From Tridacna crocea (taxonomy: Eukaryota; Mollusca; Bivalvia; Cardiida; Cardiidae): a stretch of 64,000 bases of DNA. Location: assembly GCA_943736015.1 (NCBI GenBank), contig OX031065.1, positions 40,004,427 through 40,068,426 of the forward strand, in the 5' to 3' direction. The translations under genes were made by a program, and so were the position numbers. Shown one piece after another: positions 55,230 to 64,000 of this stretch. Numbering within the stretch: the first letter of the stretch is position 1; every line of letters begins with the position of its first letter. Below the pieces are notes generated by a model. It did no database searches, had not been told where the DNA came from, and worked only from the letters and a program-made list of their open reading frames with translations.

Positions 55230-56060
55230 TTATGTATCTGTTGCTTGAAGCTACCACTATACAATGTAAAACTCACATTAACTTGCATCTTTGGCTTTCT
55301 CATGGCCGAGATCTTTGGAGATTACTAAAATTTCATTAGTTGATTTAAACCTTCATTCATCTAGACTGTAATGACTGTTTTTATTAACCAGGTTTTCAAA
55401 ATTAGACCTTAAAAAATTTCAGGCAAAACAATTGGACACAGAAAGAACAGCTTGCTTGAGCAGTTTCTCCAACTGTCAAGATGTTTTAGAAACCCCTCAA
55501 AAACAGGCCAGGAGCCTCTGAACAGGCTCCCATAAAAGAAGGGATTATCTCCTGATAGCTAATGAGAATATGATTATCAAGTACCTGCCAATTTCATAAT
55601 TACCTCTATACCTGTAGGTCAGACTCAGAAACCAGCCAAAATTTTGGAGATATTGATATGTTCATCTCTACATAAAACCTTTCCAAGTACCTTTCATATG
55701 ACTGATCCTCCTCTGCTCTTGTGAGTTTAAAACATTAATTTCAAAGAGATTCAAGATCATGCTGTGCATCTTACATGTATTAAGTCTGCTCTTGATTGAA
55801 ACTTTCAGGGAAAGTGACTTCATCTACCTTAATGCAATGTAACGATGCTATAGCTTAATAAGATGTAATATTATATTACTTTATGCTCAAGGGTAAATAT
55901 CCCTGTATGTCTTTGTGAGAAAAGGTATGAGATTGTGCAAAAAACTACCATTCACTGTAAATGTTAAACTTGTGAGTATTAGCACAAATACTGGTATGTT
56001 TTACAAGATGATACATTGTTAAAACACGGACCAAACGACAGGCACAGTGGACACTAAGAT
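55230..56060. other. Intronic, nothing recognised
   Basis: No ORF with a family signature and no clear repeat. Confidence 0.5.
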
Positions 56061-56230
56061 CTAGGGCCCATAACTCTCATATTATAAGACAGAAGCTGGT
56101 GAGTTTGACCAAATAGCCTTTACAAAAACATCAAAGTTACATGATATTCACAAATGAGTTGGTAAGTTTACACTCATAGTAAAAGACAGAAGCTGATAAA
56201 CATTGGCCGACTAACCTTTACAAAAATTTA
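56060..56230 (+). repeat. Dispersed repeat D, tandem copies
   Basis: GACAGAAGCTG recurs twice, with TTACATGATATTCACAAATG between. Related to 23045-23195. Confidence 0.55.
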
Positions 56231-56366
56231 GATGCGTACCAATGAATAAGGGGCTGTAGACCTTACAGATTTTACAAACCCATACAGTAAATTTCTGGTA
56301 TGCGTGTGAAAAAATTTGGTAGTTGGTGCACAAATTAACAGGAATATCAAAGTAAGAGTAACCTAC

Positions 56367-56538
56367 CCAAAAATTGGAGCAGCAACAATAGACTTTGGCG
56401 TCTTGAGTTTTGTGGAGATAAGTATACGACGTCCTGACCCATCATAGTTGGCAATTTCAATAGTCAGCTTGATTGTGTCTGTCCAATATATATGCTTAGA
56501 CACCCAGTCCACAGTTAGACCATCCACTTCTCCAACAT
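56367..56538 (-). CDS. LRP-like exon 1 of window: YWTD blade
   Basis: 172-nt exon, enters in phase 1 (first bases AT complete a codon) and leaves in phase 2 (GG before GTAGGT). The acceptor is TTTGTTTCAG. It encodes GEVDGLTVDW, then IYWTD and IANYDGSGRR, the classic order of a YWTD blade, ending in PIFG, which joins YLFWVD of the next exon. The upstream exon that should end with one base of the split codon was not found between here and 64000. The intron that follows is 8.1 kb. Confidence 0.93.
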
Positions 56539-56575
56539 CTGAAACAAAAATTTAATAAATTTAAAGGCATCTAAA

Positions 56576-56808
56576 TTAAATCTTTCCCAAATAATCCATG
56601 TTTTTCATGACCCTGAGAAAGAAGGCTTCTGAGAACATTATGGGAAAAGGACAAAATGCTGGTATCCAGCATTTTCTCAATTTTGCCCACAATGTTTTCT
56701 TCACTTTCAAAAATACATTTCAATTTTTGAGTCACATAAATTAAAAATTGTCTTCTTCAAATGCTTCCAATTTGGATTAATTTAAAATTTTGTTTGGTAA
56801 AGAGTTAA
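56576..56808 (+). mobile_element. Family-1 MITE, complete
   Basis: TTAAATCTTTCCCAAATAAT to TGTTTGGTAAAGAGTTAA. It starts 38 bp upstream (gene sense) of the acceptor of LRP exon 1 of the window. Confidence 0.8.
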
Positions 56809-57079
56809 TGAAATTGATATTTTTTGAGAATTTGTACAGCAAATCACTTACTGTGATCAATCAGACTGAAGCAAAATACTGTCTGATTTGCATGCACTAG
56901 CTGTATACCCACCTTACAATGTTCTCTACTATATCTACTACATACATTTCGCCTACTAGCAGCAGAATTCATGGCAGATTAACTTACTGCTGAATAAATA
57001 AATTGCATTTTCTCAAAGGCTGAAAAATTAATTGCCTCTGCAAAATCAAGAGACGGTCATGTCATAATCTAGGATATAG

Positions 57080-57180
57080 AGGTGAAGAGTGCAGATCAGA
57101 AATTAGACTGCATGTTCTGACTGCAGTCTGATCTTACTCTACACTGTCAGCAATAGCTTCTGGCACTGTTTATGGTGTAG
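57080..57180 (+). mobile_element. Family-2 fragment
   Basis: TTAGACTGCATGTTCTGACT then GCAGTCTGATCTTACTCTAC. Confidence 0.45.
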
Positions 57181-57198
57181 GAAAGGTTTACACTATTA

Positions 57199-58890
57199 TA
57201 CATGGATCCGTGGAAATCGATATTTGACCAATCAGGTCATCGCATTTATTCTACCCGATGTGCATCGTTGTGTTCTGCCATTTCGGCTCACAAATAAAGG
57301 ACTGTTAACGTTGGAGGGATGCGATACTATTTATTTATTTTGTGTTTTTAACGTTTGAATTTAAGAAAAAACTTAAAATATGTGCTTTGCGAGCATGTAC
57401 CGCTAACGTGAGATCACGCAGAGGCTATAGACAAATTTGATTTATGATAATGACTGAAAATTTGGACTATTGTAAAGAGTTCTGATGAGCTCTGGAAAAT
57501 GGATTAATTTAAATAATGTTTATCCCTTTGAAGAGAAAAATTGAAAACAAAGGTGAAAATAGACCTATATGAAATACTAATAAAAAGAAAATATGTTTAC
57601 TTGAATATTTAACCTTGTTCAATAACCTATGCACATCCAAAAAGTGGCCGCGTAACTTGTCACCAATGTTTCAGTTTGACATTAATCTTAACCGATGGTG
57701 CATGAAGAAAATGCTAAATGTGTAGATATAGATCACTCTGAAAATTACATGATGTTTAGTCTTGGATTTAAACTAGTGCTATTTACAATAAGCACTTCAA
57801 ATGACGTGTACTTCTTACTTCCTCACTAAGAGTAGATTTCAATTTTAAAAAGGTTTATCTTTTGTACCGGTGGAAGTTTAGCTCAATGGACAAGATATTA
57901 ATTTTTCTCTTGACTCAGTTTTTTCAACCGTTAATCACATAAACCCGAGTTTTAACGACCCTTAGAAAGCTGTTAAAAGCATCCCGGAAAAAGGAGAAAA
58001 TGTTTGTAACATCCATTTTCTCCTTTTTTGACAGTGTTTTGTGCTCTTTCACAAACAAATTTCAATTTTTGTATCATTTCTTTTCTTGTCTACAAATTTT
58101 TGAAGTTGGATTGTTCTAAAAATGTTGTCATTTGGGGAAGAGTTTGATTAGATTAGCACATCTGCACATTAGCACAAAGGGTGTTTTAGTAAACTGTCAA
58201 TTGATAGGAAGCGTGTTTGATTGCAAAGCAATTTGCCGCTTTAATCAACTTGACCACCTGTTGTCATCAGTATATCATAAGATAAACTACAGTCAATGAT
58301 ATTAACAATTTTCTTTCTTGACAACACACTTAACACATTTTATAATCATCAGACAACCCTTTTCCCCTTAACCTGATATTGAAATTTTTCAGTAACTTAA
58401 ACCTCTCTGTTGAATCAGACAGTCTATAAATTTTTCGAAAGGTTTGTAATTCAGTGTTATTTAATTTGGGATGATGCTGAAATGACTTTACTAAAAAAGA
58501 AAGCAATCAGTATCTGCAATTCTATAATTCTGCGGCAGAACGGAGATTTCTTTGTTTTTTTCTTTTTTTTCCTTTCATATTGGAGTTCGAAATTTTGTTT
58601 AAACATGTATATCTGTTACATTGTCTGTTGACCCGATAATTCTCCCTTTTAATACATATCCGTGTGTAAATTCGTTCAAGCATCTTTAAATTACTTACCG
58701 AGAATTTATCATCGACAGAAATATACGATTAAAATATTTTTTCCGAAATTTTACTGAGAGAAACAGTCATGACAGCACGATTTAAGTAGCCTATTTGCTA
58801 TACTGTATATGTATTGACAGCGTTTGTTTGTGAGTTCTTGGCAACAGTAACTAAGGTAGTCGGTTTATCTTATCGCCACGGATCCATGTA
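57199..58890. mobile_element. 1.7-kb PIF/Harbinger-type element
   Basis: Perfect 15-bp inverted ends TACATGGATCCGTGG / CCACGGATCCATGTA are flanked by TTA on both sides (57196-57198, 58891-58893), as expected of the 3-bp TWA duplication of PIF/Harbinger elements. No transposase or Myb-like frame is seen, so it is non-autonomous. A degraded family-1 MITE (57931-58148) is nested in it. Confidence 0.7.
57931..58148 (+). mobile_element. Family-1 MITE nested in the PIF-like element
   Basis: TTAATCACATAAACCCGAGT, GGAGAAAATGTTTGTAACAT and TTTGGGGAAGAGTTTGA. Old and diverged. Confidence 0.6.
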
Positions 58891-58893
58891 TTA

Positions 58894-59934
58894 TCAGTAT
58901 ACTCTTCACACATTGGCTGAACAACTTGTTCACAAATGAAGCACTTCTTTTTCATTCTTCATATCAATGCTACAAAGTACTGTTCCTTAAAAATACTTTT
59001 CAGGACTTTAAGTCCTTTGATTTAGTAGGTGGTGTTGAACAAAATTAACTACATTGGGCTATTGTAGTTCAAGAACATCACAAGATATTACACAGTGTAT
59101 AATCAAGATCAGATTGCATGTTTTGCAGAGACTGATCTCTATCGACATTGTGTGCAAAAGGACCTACCGGTAATATTACTCAGTGCTACAAACATGGGCG
59201 TAGCCAGGTTGAAAATATTTATACGCACAGTGAGGCACAAAGTGCCAAGAGGGGAGGATGCGGGAGTTTACGATTTGTTGCAAAGCACAGAAGAACTCCA
59301 TTTAAGTCATCAGTGCATTAATTTAACCCACCTACATGTATTCATTTGGAAAAGACTCACAAATTTAGAGAAAAAACAGTCCATATACATGTATAATGAT
59401 GTTGTGATTTACAGTTTTGGTCGCATTTTTTTTTGTACACACTGGCATACTATTGTGCATAATTGGCAGTACGCCTTCAACAAATACAACAATTCAAATT
59501 CAAGATTGCAACGGCCACAGACTGTACAATCTGATCTCGATCTACATTGCCTGCAAAACACCTGATGCAACTGTAGAAATAGCGCAAACCCGGGGCTGCT
59601 TTCAACATTATGTCTGATAGGGATCTACACATGTCTTCAAAATAAAATAAAACTATGTCAAGCAATACGGGTAAATGTATTGGCTACTTGATAAAGGGGG
59701 ATATGAAATCTGACCAAAAAACTGTCAAAAATAGGACAATCTAGACAACATTTTTTCTTAAAAGTCATTTTTGCAAGCATTTATCAGTCTGAGTGGAAAC
59801 TTTGTTACCTACACATTACCCTATAATAAAATCTTGTTGCATGGTACTTTAGTAAAAGAATTTTTATTCCTATTTGTACAGTTCAGTTCCCACGGTAGGA
59901 ATGCATTTTGGAGCAGATAAAAGATCTTCCCTTG
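58894..59934. other. Upstream intron, family-2-like scraps only
   Basis: AAGATCAGATTGCATGTTTT near 59105 and AATCTGATCTCGATCTACAT near 59530 are family-2-like. The open frame 59095-59565 runs across them and is not a gene. Confidence 0.5.
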
Positions 59935-60161
59935 TTAACTCTTTACGAAACAAGCTCTGGTATTCTGATAATCCATTGATCAAAGCTTTAGACCTTTAGG
60001 GAAGAGAAGAAAATGCTGGTTAGCAGCATTTTCTCCTTTTTGAACAAGGTTTTCTACCCTTTCCGAGACAAATTTCAAAAATTAAAACACTTTTAGTTTG
60101 TTGTCTGCAAATGCTTTCAAAATGGACCGGTCCAACATTTTGTCATTTGGTAAAGAGTTAC
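59935..60161 (+). mobile_element. Family-1 MITE
   Basis: TTAACTCTTTACGAAACAAG to CATTTGGTAAAGAGTTAC, hairpin centre ATGCTGGTTAGCAGCAT. Confidence 0.75.
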
Positions 60162-60291
60162 CTCATAACCTCATCCTCCTGCAGGCAGTTTTCATCTTGT
60201 AGTAACTCATCCTTTTGAAACATTTTAACAAAATAAGAACTGCACATAATAAGCTTTTTTTTATTTGCTACAATGTTTTACCCAATTAATG

Positions 60292-60533
60292 GAAAAACCT
60301 TTGCCAGACAATCCTGACTTTTAATGACTCCTAGAAAGATTTTAATCCTTTTTGAAAACATTTTGGAAAAAGGAGTACTGAAAACCAGTTTATTTTTCTA
60401 TTCCCATAATGTTTTCTATGCCATCAAAAACATTTAGTTCCATCATTTGTCCTACAATCACATTGTTGTCAGCAAATGCTTTCAACTTGGACTAGTATAC
60501 ATTTCGATCGTGTGGTAAAGGTTCATTAAAATC
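60292..60533 (+). mobile_element. Degenerate family-1 MITE
   Basis: TTTGCCAGACAATCCTGACT, GAAAACATTTTGGAAAAAGG and CGTGTGGTAAAGGTTCAT. Confidence 0.6.
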
Positions 60534-60621
60534 CTTCTTTCACATTGAAGTTTTCCCCATTGTCAACTTTGTCACAGGAAAATATGAGATTTCTCTCTTC
60601 AGTCTGCAGATGACATTATTA

Positions 60622-60767
60622 GTTGTACGGTCAGGTGACAGGGGACTTAGAAACTTGTTCATGGCTGTGGTTAATCATGTCGCCCCGAGCTGAAGGCGAG
60701 GTGGCGACATGATTTGACACAGCCGTGAACAAGTTTCCAAGTCACCTGCCAGTCCTGACCATACAAC
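60622..60767. repeat. Foldback repeat
   Basis: Arms GTTGTACGGTCAGG...AATCATGTCGCC and GGCGACATGATT...CCTGACCATACAAC, each about 63 bp, around CCGAGCTGAAGGCGAGGT. Confidence 0.85.
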
Positions 60768-61129
60768 AAATTTATTGTACCTTAAGCGAAATTTTCCTGT
60801 TTCATAGTCTCACAAATTGAGTATGCTGGCAAAATAGAAATTCCCTTCTGAGTGCCCCAATTCATTAAAAACTGATGTCACTGGAAACTGATGTTACCAA
60901 AATGTGCAGTTTGGTGCATAAATGTGCAGTCTGGTGATCGATCGACGCTGCCATTTTGGATGTTGTGTTGCACCTGTAGTGATGTTTAACGGGCACTCAA
61001 AAGCGAAACTGTTCTTATGTGGTTCTTGTCAGGGAACATGATAATTATTATATATGTTGCGGGCATGTTAACCAATCAGATCACGAGAAATTTCTTTGCA
61101 GTGTAATAAAATCATGTGTAAGGCTTTAC

Positions 61130-61265
61130 AATTGTCAGAACATTATAGGTTATGGAGAAAATACTGTTTACTAGCCTTTTCTCCTTTTCCCAAAATATTC
61201 TCAGAGGCCATCTCTGTCAAGATGATTAAATCTCAGCAAAGGTGTTGTAGAGGGTTAGATCATAA
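61130..61265 (-). mobile_element. Family-1 fragment
   Basis: GGAGAAAATACTGTTTACTAG then CCTTTTCTCCTTTTCCC, with a decayed short arm. Confidence 0.5.
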
Positions 61266-61317
61266 TAAAAATTTACAGCCCTTGTCAAACCATTATGTTC
61301 ATTCTCCATAATGCAGG

Positions 61318-61550
61318 AAACTCTTTACCACATGACAAAATTTTAGAATTGTAAAACTAGTCCAAAGCATCTCCAATAAAATAAAGGTGGCTCAAAAGGT
61401 GAGATAAGCTTTTGAAAATGAAAACAAAACATTATGGGAAAAGGAGGAAATGCTGGTTACCAGCATTTTCTCCTTTTCCTACAAAGTTTGCTAAATATCT
61501 TATTCATTTGGGTTGTTAAAACTATAAGGATTGCTTGGAGAAGGATGAAC
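61318..61550 (-). mobile_element. Family-1 MITE, reverse
   Basis: ACTCTTTACCACATGACAAA, AACATTATGGGAAAAGGAGG, centre GCTGGTTACCAGC, and a decayed end GGATTGCTTGGAGAAGG. Confidence 0.7.
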
Positions 61551-61659
61551 TGTGATGACAGCCTTTAGCTTTAATTAAGTCCTTCTCTCATGGAATTATG
61601 GAATGTTTTTTCTATCTTTTAGAAGTTCCACAATTAACTGGATTTGTGAGAGGTTAGAA

Positions 61660-61735
61660 AATGTTAAAAGAAAAGGAGAAAATACTGGTAACCAGCATTA
61701 CTTCTTCTTTCCCACTATGTTTAAATATCTTTTGA
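61660..61735. mobile_element. Family-1 core
   Basis: AAAGGAGAAAATACTGGTAA then CCAGCATTACTTCTTCTTTC. Confidence 0.55.
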
Positions 61736-61739
61736 ATAA

Positions 61740-62284
61740 AAAAAAAGATGGTTGAAAAATAAAAAACAGAACATTGCCCCTTTGAATAAGTGCTTCTGTA
61801 ACTGTTTTAAAATTTCCTTCAAAACAATCTCCTGTGAAATTTTTTTCCCTCTGAAAAGTTTTCAAAGTCTGTCTTTGGGGATGGAGAAGAGTAAAAGACA
61901 GACAGGTAAAGAACCAGCTTAGCAGTTTAAACATCTGGAAAAACATATTATTTTTTACTTTTTTTTTGCTGGTAAGCCCATCACATAAAACATAGATTGT
62001 ACAAATAATGGGACTCTAGCTGTCTGTTTTGTCATTTACAACTTTGAGGATTTTTTTGTAATGAAGGTACCTTTTAGCACAAGCTGAATGGAAGTACCAT
62101 AATAATAATGATACAGTGCAAATTGAAGGAGAGAGACAGAGAGAATTTTTTCCACTTGCCAAAGTGTTTCCTGTCAAACTCCATCACCAGACTACAAAAA
62201 ATCAGACTACCTTTAAAGTGTTTGCTGTAAACAGACCGAATATTGCTCAAGTGAAAAACTTCTTCAAAAATAAAGGTAAATTTG
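61740..62284. other. Upstream intron, nothing recognised
   Basis: Short frames on both strands (62074-62319) show no known domain. Confidence 0.5.
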
Positions 62285-62440
62285 TTTTGTACAGGATCTA
62301 ACAATCTTATTAGATTCAAAAAAAAACTTTTTCTGTAAAAATAAAAGTATTATTTGTACAGGATCTAACAATCTTATTAGATTAAAAAAAAAAACTTTTT
62401 CTGTAAAAATAAAAGTATTATTTGTACAGGATCTAAGAAT
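62285..62440 (+). repeat. ~67-bp tandem repeat
   Basis: TTTGTACAGGATCTAACAATC followed by TTATTAGATT, an A-run and CTTTTTCTGTAAAAATAAA is repeated about 2.3 times. Confidence 0.85.
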
Positions 62441-62485
62441 CTAATGTGCCCATTTCCTGCCATACTCCTTTCCTTACTTTGTCTT

Positions 62486-62636
62486 TTAATCCTTTATTAC
62501 ACATTCGCAATTTTTAAGGACCATGTTGGTAAAATATATTGGAAATATTGTGGGAAAAACAGAAAATACTGGTAACAAGCATTTTCTCCTTTTTTCCCAA
62601 TGCTTTCTACCCTTCCCTGGCTGAAAGGCTGCCTTG
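62486..62636 (+). mobile_element. Family-1 MITE, left half and core
   Basis: TTAATCCTTTATTACACATT, TATTGTGGGAAAAACAGAAA and ACTGGTAACAAGC. The long arm is replaced by a 16-bp tandem repeat. Confidence 0.65.
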
Positions 62637-62637
62637 A

Positions 62638-62713
62638 AGGTTTTGTTTAAAAAAGGTTTTGTTTAAAAAAGGTTTTGTTTAAAAAAGGTTTTGTTTAAAA
62701 AAGGTTTTGTTTA
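62638..62713 (+). repeat. 16-bp tandem repeat
   Basis: GGTTTTGTTTAAAAAA is repeated about five times, between two family-1 copies. Confidence 0.9.
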
Positions 62714-62717
62714 GGTC

Positions 62718-62942
62718 TTAACCCTTTACCACATAATTTTGACTATAAACAACCCTGAGAAAGGATCTAACTTTTGAAACATTGTGGGAAAAGGGGAAAA
62801 TGCTGGTAAGGTGAGCATTTTCTCCTTTTACCACAATGTTTTATACCCTTCACAATACATATTTCAAATTTTCAGTCCCTTTTGTCTTCAGCAAATGCTT
62901 TGGATTCAGACAAACCTAAAACTTTGTTGTCTGGTAGACAAA
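62718..62942 (+). mobile_element. Family-1 MITE
   Basis: TTAACCCTTTACCACATAAT at the left. The hairpin carries an insert at its centre (GCTGGTAAGGTGAGC). The right end GTTGTCTGGTAGACAAAA is decayed. Confidence 0.8.
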
Positions 62943-63362
62943 ACTGTGTGTTGCAGGTTCTATTATATCCTTGCAGACATGGAAGACAACTTGATGCCAA
63001 AAATAGAAGGCAGAATAACAGAAAGAGAAAGATCCAAAGATCCCCAAAAGTATTTTCTGAATTCAAACCAAACAGGACAAAAACTGGGAGATGAAGAATA
63101 ATGTTCAAGTGGTACACTCAGGTAAAAGGAGTTTAAAGGTATCCCTGTGATGCATTATACCAAGCCAGTCATGCATATTTTCATGGATCTATAAAACTCC
63201 TTAAAAATTGTCCTGCAACTGACAGAATCATTAGGTAGAATGGTCCAAGGACTTACAGAAAATGTACAAGTAGCAGTCAGCCTCTGCAGACTGTAGAGTG
63301 TGATATGAGTCAATACTTTTTTGCAGATGCATTAAAACCCCTTATCACAAAGCATGATTCAT

Positions 63363-63601
63363 TTAACCCTTTACAATACAATGACAACTTTTAACGACCC
63401 TGAGAAAGAAGTCTTTTGAAAACATTGTGGGAAAAGGAGAAAATGCTGGTAACCTGCATTTTCTCCTTTTCCCACAATGTTTTCTACCTTGTCAAAGAAA
63501 AATTCCACCTCTTGAGCTACACTGAAATTGTCTTCTGCTATTACTTTTTCAATTTCGACATGGCTACAATTTTGATGTCTGGTTGTCTGGTAAAGGGTTA
63601 A
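63363..63601 (+). mobile_element. Family-1 MITE, complete
   Basis: TTAACCCTTTACAATACAAT to TGTCTGGTAAAGGGTTAA, with a strong stem (centre GCTGGTAACCTGC). Confidence 0.88.
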
Positions 63602-63879
63602 TAATTCCAAACAATCTTTTTCAAATTCTAGAACACATTTCAGAGACTTTATAGCCACAAAGTCTGACAGTAATTTGATCCTAATGGCTCATTACAAAAG
63701 CTTGAATTTGTTTGTGCATTTTTATCTCTTCAGAATCAGCTATCCTCTTTATGTAGGGCAACCTTTTTTGCTCTTCCAGAATGTACATAAGTTTCATATG
63801 GATTCAAACAGAGCCTAAAATAACTGAAATTGTTTGTTTCAAGTAATCATTTGTTTCAGTACTTTTTATGAAACCAGTC

Positions 63880-63930
63880 AGATAACAAGCATTTTGTCCT
63901 TTTTCCAAAATGTTTTCAAAAGGCTTTTTC
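63880..63930 (-). mobile_element. Family-1 half core
   Basis: ACAAGCATTTTGTCCTTTTT then CCAAAATGTTTTCAAAAGGC. Confidence 0.5.
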
Positions 63931-64000
63931 CTAAACAATATTTTCTTGACATCTGCTCTTAATCATCTACTGAGAACCTTCTTTCTTTGGGCCATTAAGA

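Larger units (their letters stand above)
164..56538 (-). other. LRP-family receptor gene, internal part (15 exons)
   Basis: Gene overview. Fifteen minus-strand exons with canonical GT/AG borders join into 879 codons without a stop, and every exon junction agrees in phase. Domain order is propeller (C-terminal part), EGF, propeller (~287 residues), EGF, propeller (~266 residues), EGF. Recognisable blade motifs are IYWTD, LFWVD, LYWVD, VYWSD, LYFTS, LYIID, IYYTE, IYWTG, LFWTS and LYWVE. Family knowledge: such ectodomains are cell-surface receptors for endocytosis or signalling, and EGF modules cap the propellers. Three propeller-EGF units in a row without LDL-A repeats fit LRP5/6 or LRP4 best, but LRP1/2 also contain such runs. 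No start, signal peptide, membrane segment or stop is present, so the window holds only the middle of the gene. Confidence 0.93.

Noticed and set aside
59095..59565. 156-codon plus-strand frame
   Set aside because: Begins and ends in family-2-like repeat sequence. No recognisable domain; length is plausible by chance.
62116..62301. Frame with FKVFAVNRPNIAQVKNFF as a coding exon
   Set aside because: No splice pair, no homology recognised, and an equal-length open frame on the opposite strand.
56540..64000. Further upstream LRP exons
   Set aside because: I looked for complements of YWTD and EGF cysteine patterns and found none with splice sites. The preceding exon is probably beyond the window.

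Overview
The window is animal nuclear DNA: AT-rich, intron-rich, with short exons that splice cleanly and a dense load of non-autonomous transposons. The repeat types (Helentron/'pearl'-like elements with tandem ~145-166 bp cores and an ACGG microsatellite, SINE tails reading GGCGTTAAACACCA, TTAA-flanked MITEs) suggest a bivalve mollusc. That assignment is inference; no species is claimed.

One host gene runs on the minus strand through almost the whole window. Fifteen exons (56538 down to 164; 2637 nt, 879 codons) join with consistent splice phases and no stop codon. They encode part of a large LDL-receptor-related (LRP) ectodomain: a partial YWTD beta-propeller, EGF, a full propeller, EGF, a full propeller, EGF. 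The alternation of propeller and EGF without LDL-A modules resembles LRP5/6 and LRP4, or the propeller runs of LRP1/2, but the YWTD motifs are diverged, so no symbol is given. Neither the signal peptide nor the membrane anchor is in the window; the gene starts above 64000 and ends below position 1. The 3' exons are compact (introns 0.5-2.6 kb). The two upstream introns are 31.8 kb (16360-48169) and 8.1 kb (48299-56366).

The introns are built largely of repeats. (1) About 50 copies or fragments of a ~228-bp MITE, called family 1 here. It has TTAA ends, TIRs like TTAACYCTTTACCA and a central ~65-bp near-perfect hairpin. (2) A second TTAA-ended MITE, family 2, with core AGATCAGACTGCAC / GTGCAGTCTGATC. 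(3) Helentron/pearl-like elements at 10525-12590, 18886-20610, 34593-38946 (split), 35243-36553 and relatives at 2659, 40018 and 49010. (4) Larger TIR elements at 41215-43354, 44369-46391 and 57199-58890. (5) The remnant of a Ty3/Gypsy-type chromovirus-like retrotransposon on the plus strand (407-codon ORF at 25747-26970, probable 3' LTR at 28354-29235). (6) Several foldback elements and simple tandem repeats.

No other host gene is convincing. The ORF at 25747-26970 is the only long non-host ORF. It joins an integrase C-terminal domain, a chromodomain and a C-terminal region that looks like a second, degenerate chromodomain. The main points for follow-up are the compensatory changes in the MITE hairpin, the shared ends with different cores in the Helentron-like elements, the RFX-type X-box palindromes in two of them, and MITE copies lying against splice sites of the LRP gene.
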